The notes: generated by a model from the sequence alone, not told the origin. A DNA stretch of 64,000 bases from Terrilactibacillus tamarindi (GCF_009718825.1 NZ_WNHB01000014.1:1-64000), one strand, 5' to 3'. Counted from the stretch's first letter, positions 10,369 through 20,726 are shown. Translations and numbers: made by a program.

Positions 10369-10683
10369 TCACCCCCGTGTAGATTGATCTAACAACGCGA
10401 TCATTCGCTGACCAAATCCTTGGTCTGTCACCGCAACAAGGACACGTTCAGGTTGGCCAATCGCCCTACCTAGCACTTCTCGATTATCTACTGTGAGAAG
10501 TGGTACATCGTAGTAATTGCATTTATTTGATATCGTTTTTTTCGTTCGATCAGAAGCATCGTTTGCCATAATGACGGCAAATGCCTTCTTAGCTCTTATC
10601 GATTGGATCACTTGTTCTTCTCCTGAAATGGTCATTCGAGCTCTGCAGGCGAGGCCCAACAATGATTGCCATTGCCTAGTCAA
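10369..10683 (-). CDS. ylxQ: L7Ae-family RNA-binding protein YlxQ
   Basis: 104-residue L7Ae/L30e-fold protein expected to bind kink-turn RNA, possibly ribosome-associated. Matching features are the LLGLACRAR opening, the NDASDRTKK segment, the KCNYYDVP strand and [16 protein letters not shown]. The start codon is TTG (10681-10683), supported by GAGGAG seven bases upstream, and it overlaps the end of ylxR by 8 bases. Placed between nusA/ylxR and infB as in nearly all Firmicutes. Confidence 0.92.
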   Translation of the reverse strand: MTRQWQSLLGLACRARMTISGEEQVIQSIRAKKAFAVIMANDASDRTKKTISNKCNYYDVPLLTVDNREVLGRAIGQPERVLVAVTDQGFGQRMIALLDQSTRG

Positions 10684-10951
10684 TATGGTTCTCCTCTAAA
10701 TATGACCGCATCGCTTGAAATACTTCTTGAGGCACTTCAGCTTCGAGATGTTTTGATAAGAGTTTTTTTGATTCTGCTTTATCAACAACTTCTCTCTTCA
10801 TAGAAATGTAAGCTCCCCGACCATTTTTTCTACCCGTTAAATCTAATGATACTTCACCTTCAGGTGACCGAACGACACGAAATAAGGCTTTTTTTTCAGC
10901 AGATTCCTGTGTGACAATACATTTACGCATGGGCACTTTACGTTTTTTCAC
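10676..10951 (-). CDS. ylxR: YlxR family RNA-binding protein (RnpM)
   Basis: 91-residue basic protein with the conserved PMRKCIVTQE opening and the GRKNGRGAYIS loop of DUF448. B. subtilis YlxR has been described as an RNase P modulator (RnpM). I choose the GTG at 10951 because the upstream GTG at 10960 is itself part of the GGGGTGA ribosome site, and the shorter form begins like its homologues. It follows nusA by 14 nt. Confidence 0.9.
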   Translation of the reverse strand: MKKRKVPMRKCIVTQESAEKKALFRVVRSPEGEVSLDLTGRKNGRGAYISMKREVVDKAESKKLLSKHLEAEVPQEVFQAMRSYLEENHID

Positions 10952-10965
10952 GTCTTTCACCCCAC

Positions 10966-12114
10966 TTATTCGTCTTCAGTGTTTGATTTTTGTTCTTCAC
11001 TCTCATCAAAATCACTAGGGAGCTCCTCGGATTCAAGAAGTGATTCTTCATGGTTATCACTTTCAGAAAGCAACCCTTGTTCAAGAGCATCTGATTCGCT
11101 TTTAATATCTATTTTCCATCCTGTTAACTTAGCTGCAAGTCTTGCGTTTTGCCCTCTTTTTCCAATTGCAAGTGATAATTGGTAGTCGGGTACGACAACG
11201 GTTGTTGCCTTGTTTTCTTCATCCACAATGACTTTAAGAACTTTTGAAGGACTTAAACTGTTTGCAACGTAAGTTACTGGATCTTCAGACCAGCGCACAA
11301 TATCAATTTTCTCGCCTTTTAGTTCATTTACAATGGTTTGAACACGTGCACCTTTTTGACCAACGCATGAACCGACTGGATCAACAGCCGCATCCTCAGC
11401 ATGTACTGCTATTTTCGAGCGATCGCCCGCTTCACGTGCGATTGATTTAATCTCAACGGTTCCGTCAAAAATTTCAGGTACCTCAAGTTCAAATAACCGT
11501 TTTAAGAGTCCAGGATGAGTTCTTGATACCATGATCGAAGGCCCTTTTGTCGTATTTTCAACTTTTGTAAGATACACTTTAATCCGATCATGTGGGTGGT
11601 AGGACTCATTTGGCATTTGTTCTGTTAAAGGAAGTAAAGCTTCGACTCTCCCTAAATCAACATAAATGTAACGGTGATCCAGTCTTTGAACGATTCCTGT
11701 CATAATATCGTCTTCTCTATCAATATATTCAGAGAAAATGACACCACGTTCAGCTTCTCGGACACGCTGAGTGACAACTTGTTTTGCTGTTTGTGCGGCA
11801 ATACGGCCAAAATTCTTTGGTGTTACTTCAATCTCAACAGTGTCTTCAAGTTCATAATGTGGATTAATCGCTTTTGCTTGTTCAAGTGAAATTTGGAGTC
11901 TTTGATCTTCTACCGTTTCTACAATTTCTTTTCTTGCAAAAACTTTAATTTGACCAAGTCCTTCATTTATATCAACACGAACATTTTGCGCTTGATTAAA
12001 ATTTCGTTTGTACGCAGAAATTAGCGCTGCTTCTAATGCATCAATAAGAACTTCCTTACTAATTCCTTTATCTTTTTCTAGCGCAGTCATAGCATCTAAT
12101 AGGTCGCTACTCAT
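10966..12114 (-). CDS. nusA: Transcription termination/antitermination factor NusA
   Basis: RNA polymerase-associated factor that enhances pausing and intrinsic termination. It has an N-terminal RNAP-binding domain (1-125), an S1 domain (about 130-200), and KH1 and KH2, with the SCVGQKGARV and AIGKRGQNARLA loops. The 382-residue form ends in an unusually acidic Glu/Ser-rich tail of about 35 residues. The start is the ATG at 12114 (MSSDLLDAM), not the upstream in-frame TTG that precedes the GGGGAG site. Confidence 0.97.
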   Translation of the reverse strand: MSSDLLDAMTALEKDKGISKEVLIDALEAALISAYKRNFNQAQNVRVDINEGLGQIKVFARKEIVETVEDQRLQISLEQAKAINPHYELEDTVEIEVTPKNFGRIAAQTAKQVVTQRVREAERGVIFSEYIDREDDIMTGIVQRLDHRYIYVDLGRVEALLPLTEQMPNESYHPHDRIKVYLTKVENTTKGPSIMVSRTHPGLLKRLFELEVPEIFDGTVEIKSIAREAGDRSKIAVHAEDAAVDPVGSCVGQKGARVQTIVNELKGEKIDIVRWSEDPVTYVANSLSPSKVLKVIVDEENKATTVVVPDYQLSLAIGKRGQNARLAAKLTGWKIDIKSESDALEQGLLSESDNHEESLLESEELPSDFDESEEQKSNTEDE

Positions 12115-12158
12115 TGTCTTATTTTCTCCCCTTTTTAACAATGCAAACTACTTTAGCA

Positions 12159-12629
12159 TTAAAAAATGATCGCAAGTCTTGCACTTGCAATCTTTTCAAC
12201 GGGTAAAGTGATTTCTTCAACCCTCGTTTTATTTTTAATTGCAAGCGTTACGGCATGTTCATCTGCATGAATCAGTTTTCCTTCAAATTGTTTATTACCT
12301 TCTATGGGTTCATATGTTGTAATATGTACCTGCTTTTGAACTGCTTTTTTTAAATCTTCATTTGTTTTCAGTGGCCTTTCTGCCCCTGCTGATGATACCT
12401 CAAGAAAGTAAGCTTCTTTTATCGGATCATCTTCGTCAAGCGCTTCACTTAGACGTTCACTGACAGCTGTACACATATCTAAATCAACGCCTTTTGGCGA
12501 ATCAATAAAAACACGAAGGAACCAGTTCTTACCTTCTTTAACATATTCGAGGTCAACAAGTTCTATATCAAGTTGATCCAATATCGGAAGAATGAGTTCC
12601 TTTGTTTGTTCTGATATTTTTCCTGCCAT
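12159..12629 (-). CDS. rimP: Ribosome maturation factor RimP
   Basis: Assists 30S subunit assembly. 156 residues: an N-terminal alpha/beta domain with the VDLEYVKEGKNWFLRVFID core and the YFLEVSSAGAERPL motif, then a C-terminal SH3-like domain. The ATG follows a strong GGAGG. It is first in the nusA-infB operon, 18 bases after which the nusA reading frame region begins. A SigA-like promoter and a leader hairpin lie upstream. Confidence 0.95.
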   Translation of the reverse strand: MAGKISEQTKELILPILDQLDIELVDLEYVKEGKNWFLRVFIDSPKGVDLDMCTAVSERLSEALDEDDPIKEAYFLEVSSAGAERPLKTNEDLKKAVQKQVHITTYEPIEGNKQFEGKLIHADEHAVTLAIKNKTRVEEITLPVEKIASARLAIIF

Positions 12630-12655
12630 ACTTTCGTACCTCCTTTCGAAAACGA

Positions 12656-12679
12656 AAGAGTGAGGATCTCCTCACTCTT
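12656..12679 (-). promoter_or_regulatory. Leader hairpin upstream of rimP
   Basis: A near-perfect palindrome (11-bp arms 12656-12666 and 12669-12679) lies between the predicted rimP transcription start and its ribosome site. The minus-strand RNA continues TCGTTTTCG, a poor T tract, then the GGAGG of rimP. It could be an attenuator or a 5' stabilising stem, or the terminator for polC read-through. Confidence 0.55.
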
Positions 12680-12714
12680 CTAAAAACGACCTATTCATTA
12701 GTATCTCCAAAGTC

Positions 12715-12743
12715 ACTATAACATACCTTTTGTTTAAAGGCAA
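12715..12743 (-). promoter_or_regulatory. SigA-type promoter of the rimP–nusA–infB operon
   Basis: On the minus strand TTGCCT (12738-12743), a 17-bp spacer ending in TGT, and TATAGT (12715-12720) form an extended -10 promoter. The predicted start near 12708 gives a leader of about 80 nt carrying the hairpin at 12656-12679. Confidence 0.7.
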
Positions 12744-12758
12744 CTTTTACTAAATACG

Positions 12759-12797
12759 GCGAATAGCAAGGAAATGTCTTCCATTCGCAAAGACATT
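12759..12797. other. Two overlapping, mutually exclusive hairpins
   Basis: GCGAAT (12759-12764) can pair with ATTCGC (12783-12788), while AATGTCTT (12773-12780) can pair with AAGACATT (12790-12797). The arms interleave, and the 1-nt gap between the second and fourth arms makes a simple pseudoknot sterically poor, so they would exclude each other. Upstream of the rimP promoter; function unknown. Confidence 0.35.
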
Positions 12798-12869
12798 ACA
12801 AAAGGGAAACCCATCTACGAGATTACTACTTTAAAGATATGATTGCAAATGAATCGGCAAAAAATACGT

Positions 12870-13075
12870 GTTCAAAAAGGTGACAAATTAGAAGCAAGAA
12901 GGTCAAGGCGGCGCCGTTTTGAGGACCGGAATGTAGGTTATTACTACATGAGGACCGGCCTTCCACAGGATGTGGTGGCTTCAACGTTGCTCACAGGACG
13001 TGAGCGGCTTTAGTTGAAGATCCTCTTGGCGGGCGTCCGAGATTCGCAGCTTATCATTTGGTGACTTTTTTGAAC
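12870..13075. repeat. 206-bp structured repeat-like element with terminal inverted repeats
   Basis: The ends read GTTCAAAAAGGTGAC and, on the opposite strand, GTTCAAAAAAGTCACC, followed on both by AAAT and an AAGC. They form imperfect terminal inverted repeats of about 26 bp. Inside are ATGTAG/CTACAT (12931-12949) flanked by direct GAGGACCGG copies, CCAC/GTGG (12963-12975), and CTTCAAC/GTTGAAG (12979-13019) enclosing GCTCAC/GTGAGC. Two apical loops share CACAGGAYGTG. The core is visibly GC-richer than its flanks and has no coding frame. It begins 5 bases after the polC stop. It resembles a small non-autonomous mobile repeat or a structured RNA; copy number is unknown. Confidence 0.6.
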
Positions 13076-13080
13076 TTCCT

Positions 13081-16000
13081 CTAAAATAAAGACAATTGAT
13101 TCTCATCTGGCATTCCTTCCAAACAACCATGTTGATCTAAATATTCAACAACTGTTTTAGAAAGTTTAGCCCGTTTTTGTAAATCTTCTTTTGATAGAAA
13201 CTCGCCTTCTTCTCGAGCTTTGACAACGTTAATGGCTGCATTTGTACCTACACCAGGAAGAGCATTAAATGGAGGGATGAGAGTATCCCCATCAACAATA
13301 AATTCACTTGCCTTAGAACGATAAAGATCGACAGAAGCAAAATTAAATCCACGTTCACACATCTCAAGCGCTAGTTCAAGAACTACTAATAAGTTCTTTT
13401 CTTTTGGAGAAGCATCGAGACCTTTCTTTTCTATTTCTTCAATTTTGCCTCGAATGGCATGTGAACCACGCCTCATCACGTCGATGTCAAAGTCATCCGC
13501 GCGTACAGAAAAGTAAGTTGCATAAAAGAGAATAGGATGATGAACTTTAAAGTAAGCAATCCGAATGGCCATTAATACGTAAGCTGTAGCATGTGCTTTC
13601 GGGAACATATACTTAATTTTTAGGCAAGAATCAATATACCAATCAGGGACATTATTTTTTTTCATTTCTTCAATCCATTCATCTTGTAAACCTTTCCCTT
13701 TTCTTACAGATTCCATAATTTTAAAAGCAAGAGAAGGTTCTAATCCTTTATGCATAAGGTATACCATAATATCATCACGACAACCAATAACATCTTTAAG
13801 GACGCAGGTTCGATTATTAATTAGTTCTTGTGCGTTTCCAAGCCAAACGTCTGTACCATGTGAGAGACCTGAGATCTGAACTAGTTCTGCAAATGTGGTT
13901 GGTTTGGTATCTTCAAGCATTTGTCTAACAAAACGAGTGCCAAACTCAGGAATCCCTAGAGTTCCCGTTTTACAACGAATTTGGTCTTGAGTAACACCTA
14001 AAGACTCCGTTGAACTAAATAACTTCATTACTTCTTTATCATCTGTCGGTATTGTCTTGGGATCCATGCCGCTTAAATCTTGGAGCATCCGAATCGCTGT
14101 TGGATCATCGTGACCAAGAATATCAAGTTTTAATAAATTATCGTGTATGGAATGGAAATCAAAGTGTGTGGTTCTCCATTCGGATGTTTTGTCATCTGCT
14201 GGATATTGAATCGGCGTAAAGTCATAAATATCCATATAATCTGGAACAACAATGATTCCGCCAGGGTGTTGACCCGTTGTACGTTTTACACCTGTGCATC
14301 CTTTAGCTAAACGATCAATTTCAGCGCCTTTGAAATGGGCATTGATATCCCCTTCATACCCTTTGACATAACCGTAAGCAGTCTTATCTGCTATTGTTCC
14401 AATGGTTCCTGCACGATAAACTTTATCTTCCCCAAATAATACTTTTGTATAGTTGTGGGCAACAGGTTGATACTCCCCAGAAAAGTTTAAATCGATATCA
14501 GGGACTTTATCTCCTTTAAACCCGAGGAACGTTTCAAACGGAATATCATGGCCATCTTTCTTATATGGTGTATGACAATTAGGACATTCTTTATCAGGTA
14601 AGTCAAAACCACAAGCAACAGATCCATCAGTGAAAAATTCTGATTGATGACATGTTGGACAGACATAATGAGGGCTCAGAGGATTAACCTCTGTAATGTC
14701 CATCATTGTTGCAACAAGTGAAGATCCAACTGAACCCCTTGAACCGACTAAGTAACCGTCAATCAGTGATTTTTTAACCAATTTATGGGCAATGAGATAA
14801 ATAACGGCGAAACCGTGACCAATGATGCTTTGTAGTTCCTTTTCTAATCGTTTGACGACGATTTCTGGTAAATCCTCACCATAACGTCGATGGGCTTCCC
14901 GGTAGCTCATCTCTTTAACTTCTTCCTCAGCACCGTCAATTTTCGGTGTAAAGAGTTTATCTTGGACCGGAGTGACTTCCTCGATGGAATCCGCTATTTT
15001 ATGCGTGTTGGCCACAACCACTTCTTTTGCTTTTTCTTCCCCCAAAAAAGACAAACACGCCAGCATTTCATCCGTTGTACGGTAATGGACTCTTGGCTGA
15101 GTTTGACGATTTAATGGGTTACCCGCTTGAGATGCTATAAGGATTTTTCGATAAAGATGATCGTTTTCATCTAAATAATGAACATTTCCGGTTGCCACGA
15201 CGGGTTTATTAAGTTTTTCACCTATTTTTACAAGATTAGTTAAAATTTCACGAAGCGCTAATTCATCAGTTACCAATTCTTTTTCAATGAGATGGGCATA
15301 ATTCTCCGGTGGCTGAATTTCAATATAATCATAGAATTTAGCCACTTCTTCAGCTTCTTTTATAGATTTTTGCATCATTGCTTCAAATAGTTCACCTTTG
15401 TCACAAGCCGAACCTATTATGAGACCCTTGCGATGCTTTTCAAGTAGGGAACGCGGGATACGCGGAACTCGATAAAAATAGTTTAAATGAGAAAGTGAAA
15501 CAAGTTTGTAGAGATTTTTAAGTCCTTCCTGATTTTGAACGAGAATAATAACATGAGTTGGTCTCACACGTTCAAAGCTTCCTTTTCCCATATTGTCATT
15601 TAATTGATTATGATACACAATGGACTTTTCATCTGCATCTTTAAGCATTTTACATAATAAATAGCCTGTCGCTTCTGTATCATAAATCGCCCGGTGATGC
15701 TGGGTTAAATCAATATTAAACACCTTACATAAAGTGTTTAGTCGATGATTTTTTAAATCAGGATATAGAAACCGTCCGAGTTCAAGAGTATCGATGACAG
15801 GATTCGTTGCCTTTTCAAGGCCAATTTGTTCGTAACCATTATTTAGAAACCCCATATCAAAGCTTGCATTGTGAGCCACTAATATGGCATCACCAGCGAA
15901 GTCATGAAATCGTTTTAATACATCATCAATTTCTGGAGCACTTGCGAGCATATCATCCGTGATACTCGTTAAATCAATGATCGTTTGCGATAATCGTTCG

Positions 16001-17373
16001 TGAGGATTGACAAATGATTCAAATCGATCAATGATTTCTCCATCTTTCATTTTGACTGCCGCAAGTTCAATAATCTTGTTATAAACAGCAGATAGACCGG
16101 TTGTTTCAACGTCAAAGACGACATAGGTATCGTCTTGTAAGATGCGCTTTTGTTCATTGTAAGCAATAGGTACACCATCGTCGATAAGATTGGCTTCTAC
16201 TCCATACAAAATTTTAACACCATTTTTCTTTCCTGCTGAATAGGCTTCTGGAAATGACTGGACGACAGCATGATCTGTTATGGCGATAGCTTTATGTCCC
16301 CATTCCTTAGCTCGATTGACTAAACTTGTGGCTGTTACAACTGCATCCATTTGACTCATAACGGTATGAGAATGCAATTCAATTCTTCGTTCTCCTTCAG
16401 GAGCAGTGTCTTTCTTACGTGCGGGTTTGATCTCTTCAATATCATTTCCTAACATAACCAAATCTCTTACGAACGTGTCGTTTTGCACACCACCTCGAAC
16501 CTTTACCCATATTCCTTTTTTTAAGCCCAAGAACTTGCTGGCATCATCTTTGTCTCTGGAGAAGGTTTTAACGAGAATGGAATCCGTATAATCGGTGATT
16601 TTAAATAGTAACAGCGTACGTCCGCTTCGAAGTTCACGTGTTTCCACATCAAATACGTAACCTTGTACGGTTATGCGTCGTTCTTCATCTTGAATTTGGT
16701 TGATCGGAACTGGATCATCCTTAATATCATATCCTATTTGAAATGGACCGGCTGGTGTATCATCAACTTGCTTTTCTTTTGCCTTAGCCTGTTCAATAAC
16801 GGCTTCAATCACTTTCTGTTTATCTTCTTCGTCTCGTTGCTTTTTAAAGGCCTCATATGCCCTATCGTTCCGTTTAAGATTGACTTCAAGATGTAATGTA
16901 TGAAATCCACAGTTTACTAGAAAGAGAGATAATGGCTGTTCACATTTACGTTTTATCAATAATGATTCCGCCTCATTGGACGCCTCTAAGATTAATTTAC
17001 CAGAGTCAATCTGCGGTTTTTGCTGCTTTAATACGGCTTTAATTCCCTGGGACAGCTGCGGAACCTGATCAAGAAAGTATAACCAATAATCTTGAAAAAG
17101 AGATGCATCATCGACTGATTCAGTGTTAATTTTAAAGGTTACTTTTGCTATATTATGAAATTGTTTTTTCAATCCACGATCTAACCAGTCATAAACATGG
17201 AAAGGCAGTGGCTTTTTTAGTCCAAATGTAAACACCCATTGACGAGTTTCTTGAAAAACGGTTAACTTATGAATCTGACCACCATTAAAATATTTTTCGA
17301 TCACTTCAGTAGGGGCTTCGAGTTGTTTGAGAAGAATCATAAAACGATCGTGATTCGTTTTTCCTTCATTCAT
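13081..17373 (-). CDS. polC: DNA polymerase III alpha subunit, PolC type
   Basis: Replicative polymerase of low-GC Gram-positives with intrinsic 3'-5' proofreading. 1430 residues in the usual order: N-terminal domains (1-210), OB fold (about 235-310), PHP domain with ELHSHT (about 332-), and the DEDDh exonuclease inserted in PHP with VFDVETTG (about 419-425). Then come the polymerase core with the PDIDLNFSG catalytic segment, a zinc-binding CPTC...CPNC module, and C-terminal helix-hairpin-helix and duplex-binding domains. The ATG at 17373 is preferred to an in-frame TTG two codons upstream because AAGGGGAG lies 6 nt before it. A terminator hairpin lies only 40 nt upstream. Confidence 0.98.
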   Translation of the reverse strand: MNEGKTNHDRFMILLKQLEAPTEVIEKYFNGGQIHKLTVFQETRQWVFTFGLKKPLPFHVYDWLDRGLKKQFHNIAKVTFKINTESVDDASLFQDYWLYFLDQVPQLSQGIKAVLKQQKPQIDSGKLILEASNEAESLLIKRKCEQPLSLFLVNCGFHTLHLEVNLKRNDRAYEAFKKQRDEEDKQKVIEAVIEQAKAKEKQVDDTPAGPFQIGYDIKDDPVPINQIQDEERRITVQGYVFDVETRELRSGRTLLLFKITDYTDSILVKTFSRDKDDASKFLGLKKGIWVKVRGGVQNDTFVRDLVMLGNDIEEIKPARKKDTAPEGERRIELHSHTVMSQMDAVVTATSLVNRAKEWGHKAIAITDHAVVQSFPEAYSAGKKNGVKILYGVEANLIDDGVPIAYNEQKRILQDDTYVVFDVETTGLSAVYNKIIELAAVKMKDGEIIDRFESFVNPHERLSQTIIDLTSITDDMLASAPEIDDVLKRFHDFAGDAILVAHNASFDMGFLNNGYEQIGLEKATNPVIDTLELGRFLYPDLKNHRLNTLCKVFNIDLTQHHRAIYDTEATGYLLCKMLKDADEKSIVYHNQLNDNMGKGSFERVRPTHVIILVQNQEGLKNLYKLVSLSHLNYFYRVPRIPRSLLEKHRKGLIIGSACDKGELFEAMMQKSIKEAEEVAKFYDYIEIQPPENYAHLIEKELVTDELALREILTNLVKIGEKLNKPVVATGNVHYLDENDHLYRKILIASQAGNPLNRQTQPRVHYRTTDEMLACLSFLGEEKAKEVVVANTHKIADSIEEVTPVQDKLFTPKIDGAEEEVKEMSYREAHRRYGEDLPEIVVKRLEKELQSIIGHGFAVIYLIAHKLVKKSLIDGYLVGSRGSVGSSLVATMMDITEVNPLSPHYVCPTCHQSEFFTDGSVACGFDLPDKECPNCHTPYKKDGHDIPFETFLGFKGDKVPDIDLNFSGEYQPVAHNYTKVLFGEDKVYRAGTIGTIADKTAYGYVKGYEGDINAHFKGAEIDRLAKGCTGVKRTTGQHPGGIIVVPDYMDIYDFTPIQYPADDKTSEWRTTHFDFHSIHDNLLKLDILGHDDPTAIRMLQDLSGMDPKTIPTDDKEVMKLFSSTESLGVTQDQIRCKTGTLGIPEFGTRFVRQMLEDTKPTTFAELVQISGLSHGTDVWLGNAQELINNRTCVLKDVIGCRDDIMVYLMHKGLEPSLAFKIMESVRKGKGLQDEWIEEMKKNNVPDWYIDSCLKIKYMFPKAHATAYVLMAIRIAYFKVHHPILFYATYFSVRADDFDIDVMRRGSHAIRGKIEEIEKKGLDASPKEKNLLVVLELALEMCERGFNFASVDLYRSKASEFIVDGDTLIPPFNALPGVGTNAAINVVKAREEGEFLSKEDLQKRAKLSKTVVEYLDQHGCLEGMPDENQLSLF

Positions 17374-17413
17374 GTTCAACTCCCCTTTCTTTCAAAATTT
17401 AAAGCAAGCTGAA

Positions 17414-17448
17414 TGAAAAGAACGGCGCCTATTTCACTGGCACCGTTC
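17414..17448 (-). terminator. Hairpin terminator between proS and polC
   Basis: GAACGGTGCC and GGCGCCGTTC (minus strand; arms 17439-17448 and 17420-17429) form a 10-bp stem with one G-U pair, followed by TTTTC. It sits 40 nt upstream of the polC ATG, leaving no room for a promoter between, so it may act as an attenuator for polC as well as ending the proS transcript. Confidence 0.7.
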
Positions 17449-17583
17449 AAATAGAAGAGATAAATAATCACCTGGACTGCCGATATTCCTCAATATGAGA
17501 CGATTAACGAATCGACTTCTGGAAAGGTGCCAGCAAGGTGTCATTTCCACTTTATCCTTCTAAAAACAACAAAGGTATCAATA

Positions 17584-19227
17584 TTACTTTTCTAGAGTTG
17601 AGTAAATAAATTGTTCAAGTGACTCAACTTGCAACTCAAGTTGCTCACCCGTTTGCCTAATCTTTACTTCTACAATACCTTCAGAAGCTTTTTTTCCTAC
17701 TGTAATACGAATTGGGCAACCAATGAGATCACTATCTGCAAATTTAACTCCTGCTCTTTCTTGACGATCATCGATCAAAACATCCCAACCTTTGGCGCTT
17801 AGTTGTTCATGTAAAAGAGTGGCTAGCGATAATTGATCATTATTTTTCACATTGACAGGAATGACATGAATATGAAATGGTGCAAGAGCAACTGGCCAAC
17901 ATAATCCTCTATCATCATGATATTGTTCTACAACAGCAGATAAGGTTCTGGAAACACCAATCCCATAACATCCCATAATGATTGGCTTACTTTTTCCTTG
18001 CTCATCTAGAAATGAAGCACCCATTGATTTTGAATACACTTCACCAAGTTTAAATACTTGTCCAATTTCAATCCCACGAGCAAACTTAATTTTCCCTTTT
18101 TTATCAGGTGATAAATCCCCTTCTTTGATGACACGAAGATCAACACAAGGAACCTCCGGGAAATCACATTCTATATTTATATTAACATAAGTAGATTTAT
18201 TTGAGGCATTGTAAAGATATCCATTGACGACATTTTTTACGCTTTGATCGCTTAGAAGTGTAACATCCTCAGGAAGTTGTTGAATGTCGTAATTTTCAAC
18301 TTCATTATGTTCTAAAGTTTCAATTGTTCTTAACTTAAGAAAATTCTTTACTTTAACTTCATTAATTTCATCGTCATCGCATGCAAGCACGAGAATGTTC
18401 TGATCGTCTGATTTAAATCCAACCAGTTTGAGCTTCCGCTCAGGTTCTCCCTCAAAGTGATCCATCACTTGCATTGTATCAGGTGTTCCAGACTGCTTAT
18501 TTTCTTGAAAAATAACCTCTGCCATTTCTAGATTCGCAGCATAGGATGATTCGTCTGAATAAGCAATGGTATCTTCTCCAATATCAGCTAGCGCTTGGAA
18601 TTCATGTGTATCTTTACCACCTATAGCCCCAGAATCCGCAATAACAGCGCGATACTTTAAACCACAACGGTCGAAAATACGTATATATGCATCATAAATG
18701 TCTTTGTATGTTTGATCCAAATCTTCTTGACTAGCATGGAAGGAATAGGCATCTTTCATGATAAATTCTCTTCCTCTTAATAAACCAAAACGCGGTCTTT
18801 TCTCATCTCGGTATTTAGTTTGAATTTGGTAGAGGGTCATGGGTAATTTCTTATAAGAATTTAATTCATCACGTATTAAACTTGTAATCAATTCTTCGTG
18901 AGTCGCACCAAGTGCAAAGTCTCGCCCGTGCCGATCCTTCAATCTCATTAATTCTGGTCCGTAAACATTCCATCGTCCAGACTCATGCCATAATTCTGCT
19001 GGTTGAATAGCGGGCATTAAAAGTTCCTGAGCTCCAGTGTGATTCATTTCTTCACGTATAATGGTTTCTATTTTTTGTAGGACTTTATTTCCGAGTGGCA
19101 AATAAGAATAAATACCAGCAGCAATTTGTCTAATAAAACCTCCGCGAACTAAAAATTGGTGACTAGCTGATTCAGCATCAGCAGGTGTTTCTTTTAAAGT
19201 TGGGATAAATAGTTTACTTTGTTTCAT
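17584..19227 (-). CDS. proS: Prolyl-tRNA synthetase
   Basis: Charges tRNA-Pro with proline. It is the bacterial-type class II enzyme: the catalytic core holds motifs around PLGNKVLQKIE, FALGATHEELIT and RPRFGLLRGREF. An editing (INS) domain lies at about 225-400, followed by motif 3 (CYGIGVSRT) and a C-terminal anticodon-binding domain. The ATG at 19227 follows GAGGTG; 547 residues, slightly shorter than B. subtilis ProS (about 564). It comes last in the frr–proS stretch, after rasP. Confidence 0.97.
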   Translation of the reverse strand: MKQSKLFIPTLKETPADAESASHQFLVRGGFIRQIAAGIYSYLPLGNKVLQKIETIIREEMNHTGAQELLMPAIQPAELWHESGRWNVYGPELMRLKDRHGRDFALGATHEELITSLIRDELNSYKKLPMTLYQIQTKYRDEKRPRFGLLRGREFIMKDAYSFHASQEDLDQTYKDIYDAYIRIFDRCGLKYRAVIADSGAIGGKDTHEFQALADIGEDTIAYSDESSYAANLEMAEVIFQENKQSGTPDTMQVMDHFEGEPERKLKLVGFKSDDQNILVLACDDDEINEVKVKNFLKLRTIETLEHNEVENYDIQQLPEDVTLLSDQSVKNVVNGYLYNASNKSTYVNINIECDFPEVPCVDLRVIKEGDLSPDKKGKIKFARGIEIGQVFKLGEVYSKSMGASFLDEQGKSKPIIMGCYGIGVSRTLSAVVEQYHDDRGLCWPVALAPFHIHVIPVNVKNNDQLSLATLLHEQLSAKGWDVLIDDRQERAGVKFADSDLIGCPIRITVGKKASEGIVEVKIRQTGEQLELQVESLEQFIYSTLEK

Positions 19228-19373
19228 CAAGAGCACCTCAATATATCATTTAGAATAACATAGCAAAATCGCTATGAAGATGTCATCGTTTACAAGCCAA
19301 TTATAATTAATTTTGAACCCTGGTATATCATCTATTAAATAATGACACGTTTACTATCATGGCAGGATGGTTC

Positions 19374-19415
19374 AAAACACACCGTACAGAAGGTTCAACT
19401 ATAAACCTTCTGTAC
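19374..19415 (-). terminator. Terminator after rasP
   Basis: Arms 19384-19395 and 19404-19415 pair perfectly over 12 bp around an 8-nt loop; the minus-strand RNA then runs GGTGTGTTTTG. Ten bases beyond the rasP stop, so proS probably has another promoter in the 146-bp remainder of the gap, though I could not identify it. Confidence 0.75.
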
Positions 19416-19424
19416 GAACACTTT

Positions 19425-20687
19425 TTAGTGTAAAAACACTTTTTGAATGTCATTCCATGTGACAACGACCATAAGTAGCATTAATAAGGCAAATCCAATA
19501 AAGTGGACAATGGATTCCCTTTGTGGATCGATAGGCTTACCTCTTAACGCTTCGACAATAATGAATAGAAGTCGTCCGCCGTCAAGTGCAGGAAGTGGGA
19601 GCAAGTTAATAATACCTAAATTGATACTTAGGAATGCTGCCCAATTTAAGACAATGAGAAAACCTTGAGATACAAATTGGCCAGTCACATTATAAATACC
19701 TACAGGACCCGATAATTGATCTAACCCTACGGCACCTGTTACAAGCATTTTTAATCCAACTAATTCTTGTTTAATCCAGAAATAAGTTTGCGAGACTCCA
19801 CCTTTTAAAGAAGCTACGAAAGAGTGTTTTGTTGGTGCGTAAACGCCTATGAAACCTTCTTGTTTACCTGATGGTCCTTTTCTAGCATTTGTTTTAACGT
19901 CAATCTTCTGTTGTTGATTATTTCGTTCTATAGTGAACGTTAATAGGCTATTCGGATGATGATTAACGTACGTCATAATGTCTTGCCAAGCGTTAATCGG
20001 TTGTTCATCAATTTGAATGACACGATCGCCCTGGTGTAAGCCTGCTTGGATAGCGGGATTATTTTCAACTAGTTGTCCGAGCTTAGGAGCATTCGAAGGG
20101 ACCCCTTGTATGGAAAAATAAACAACAAAAATAACAAACGCCAATAAAAAGTTCATAAATGGACCCGCAAATATGGTTAAAAATCGAGCCGTTTTGGTTT
20201 TTGATGAGAACTGTCGATCCAGTGGAGCAATTTGAAAAGCTTGTTCATCGACAACATACTCAGCTTCTCGATCTAATGGGTACTCAATCAATTCCCCGTC
20301 CTCTGAGTCATATCCCTTAATGACTAAGTCTTTTTCCAAATCTGCTGTTTCAACGGTGACAAGTTTTGCATCGGGATATTTATCAAGATGATTAATAATT
20401 ATTTTACTTACGTGTTGTTGATGGTTAAACAAGAGACCAATACGGTGGCCAGGTTTTATATCAATAATTTCTGGATCTTCACCCGCCATACGTACAAAGC
20501 CACCAATAGGGAGTAAACGCAATGTATATACCGTTTCTCCTTTTTTAATGGAGAATAGCTTTGGTCCGAAACCAATGGCATACTCTCTACATAAAATGCC
20601 TGATTTTTTGGCTACGATCAAATGTCCAAATTCATGGATAGCAATAAGGACACCAAAAATAATGACGACTGAAATAAACGTTTCCAC
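19425..20687 (-). CDS. rasP: Site-2 intramembrane metalloprotease RasP (RseP family)
   Basis: Membrane zinc protease that cuts within transmembrane segments; in B. subtilis it processes anti-sigma factors such as RsiW and the cell-division protein FtsL. HEFGH at residues 18-22 within the first membrane helix gives the zinc ligands, and the C-terminal LPALDGGRLLF carries the third. One PDZ domain (about 195-280) and four membrane helices are visible in 420 residues. The start is GTG with AAGGTGGT upstream. Lies between dxr and proS as in Bacillus. Confidence 0.96.
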   Translation of the reverse strand: METFISVVIIFGVLIAIHEFGHLIVAKKSGILCREYAIGFGPKLFSIKKGETVYTLRLLPIGGFVRMAGEDPEIIDIKPGHRIGLLFNHQQHVSKIIINHLDKYPDAKLVTVETADLEKDLVIKGYDSEDGELIEYPLDREAEYVVDEQAFQIAPLDRQFSSKTKTARFLTIFAGPFMNFLLAFVIFVVYFSIQGVPSNAPKLGQLVENNPAIQAGLHQGDRVIQIDEQPINAWQDIMTYVNHHPNSLLTFTIERNNQQQKIDVKTNARKGPSGKQEGFIGVYAPTKHSFVASLKGGVSQTYFWIKQELVGLKMLVTGAVGLDQLSGPVGIYNVTGQFVSQGFLIVLNWAAFLSINLGIINLLPLPALDGGRLLFIIVEALRGKPIDPQRESIVHFIGFALLMLLMVVVTWNDIQKVFLH

Positions 20688-20726
20688 GATCTAACCACCT
20701 TTGTTTGTCATTCACTTAATTCATCA

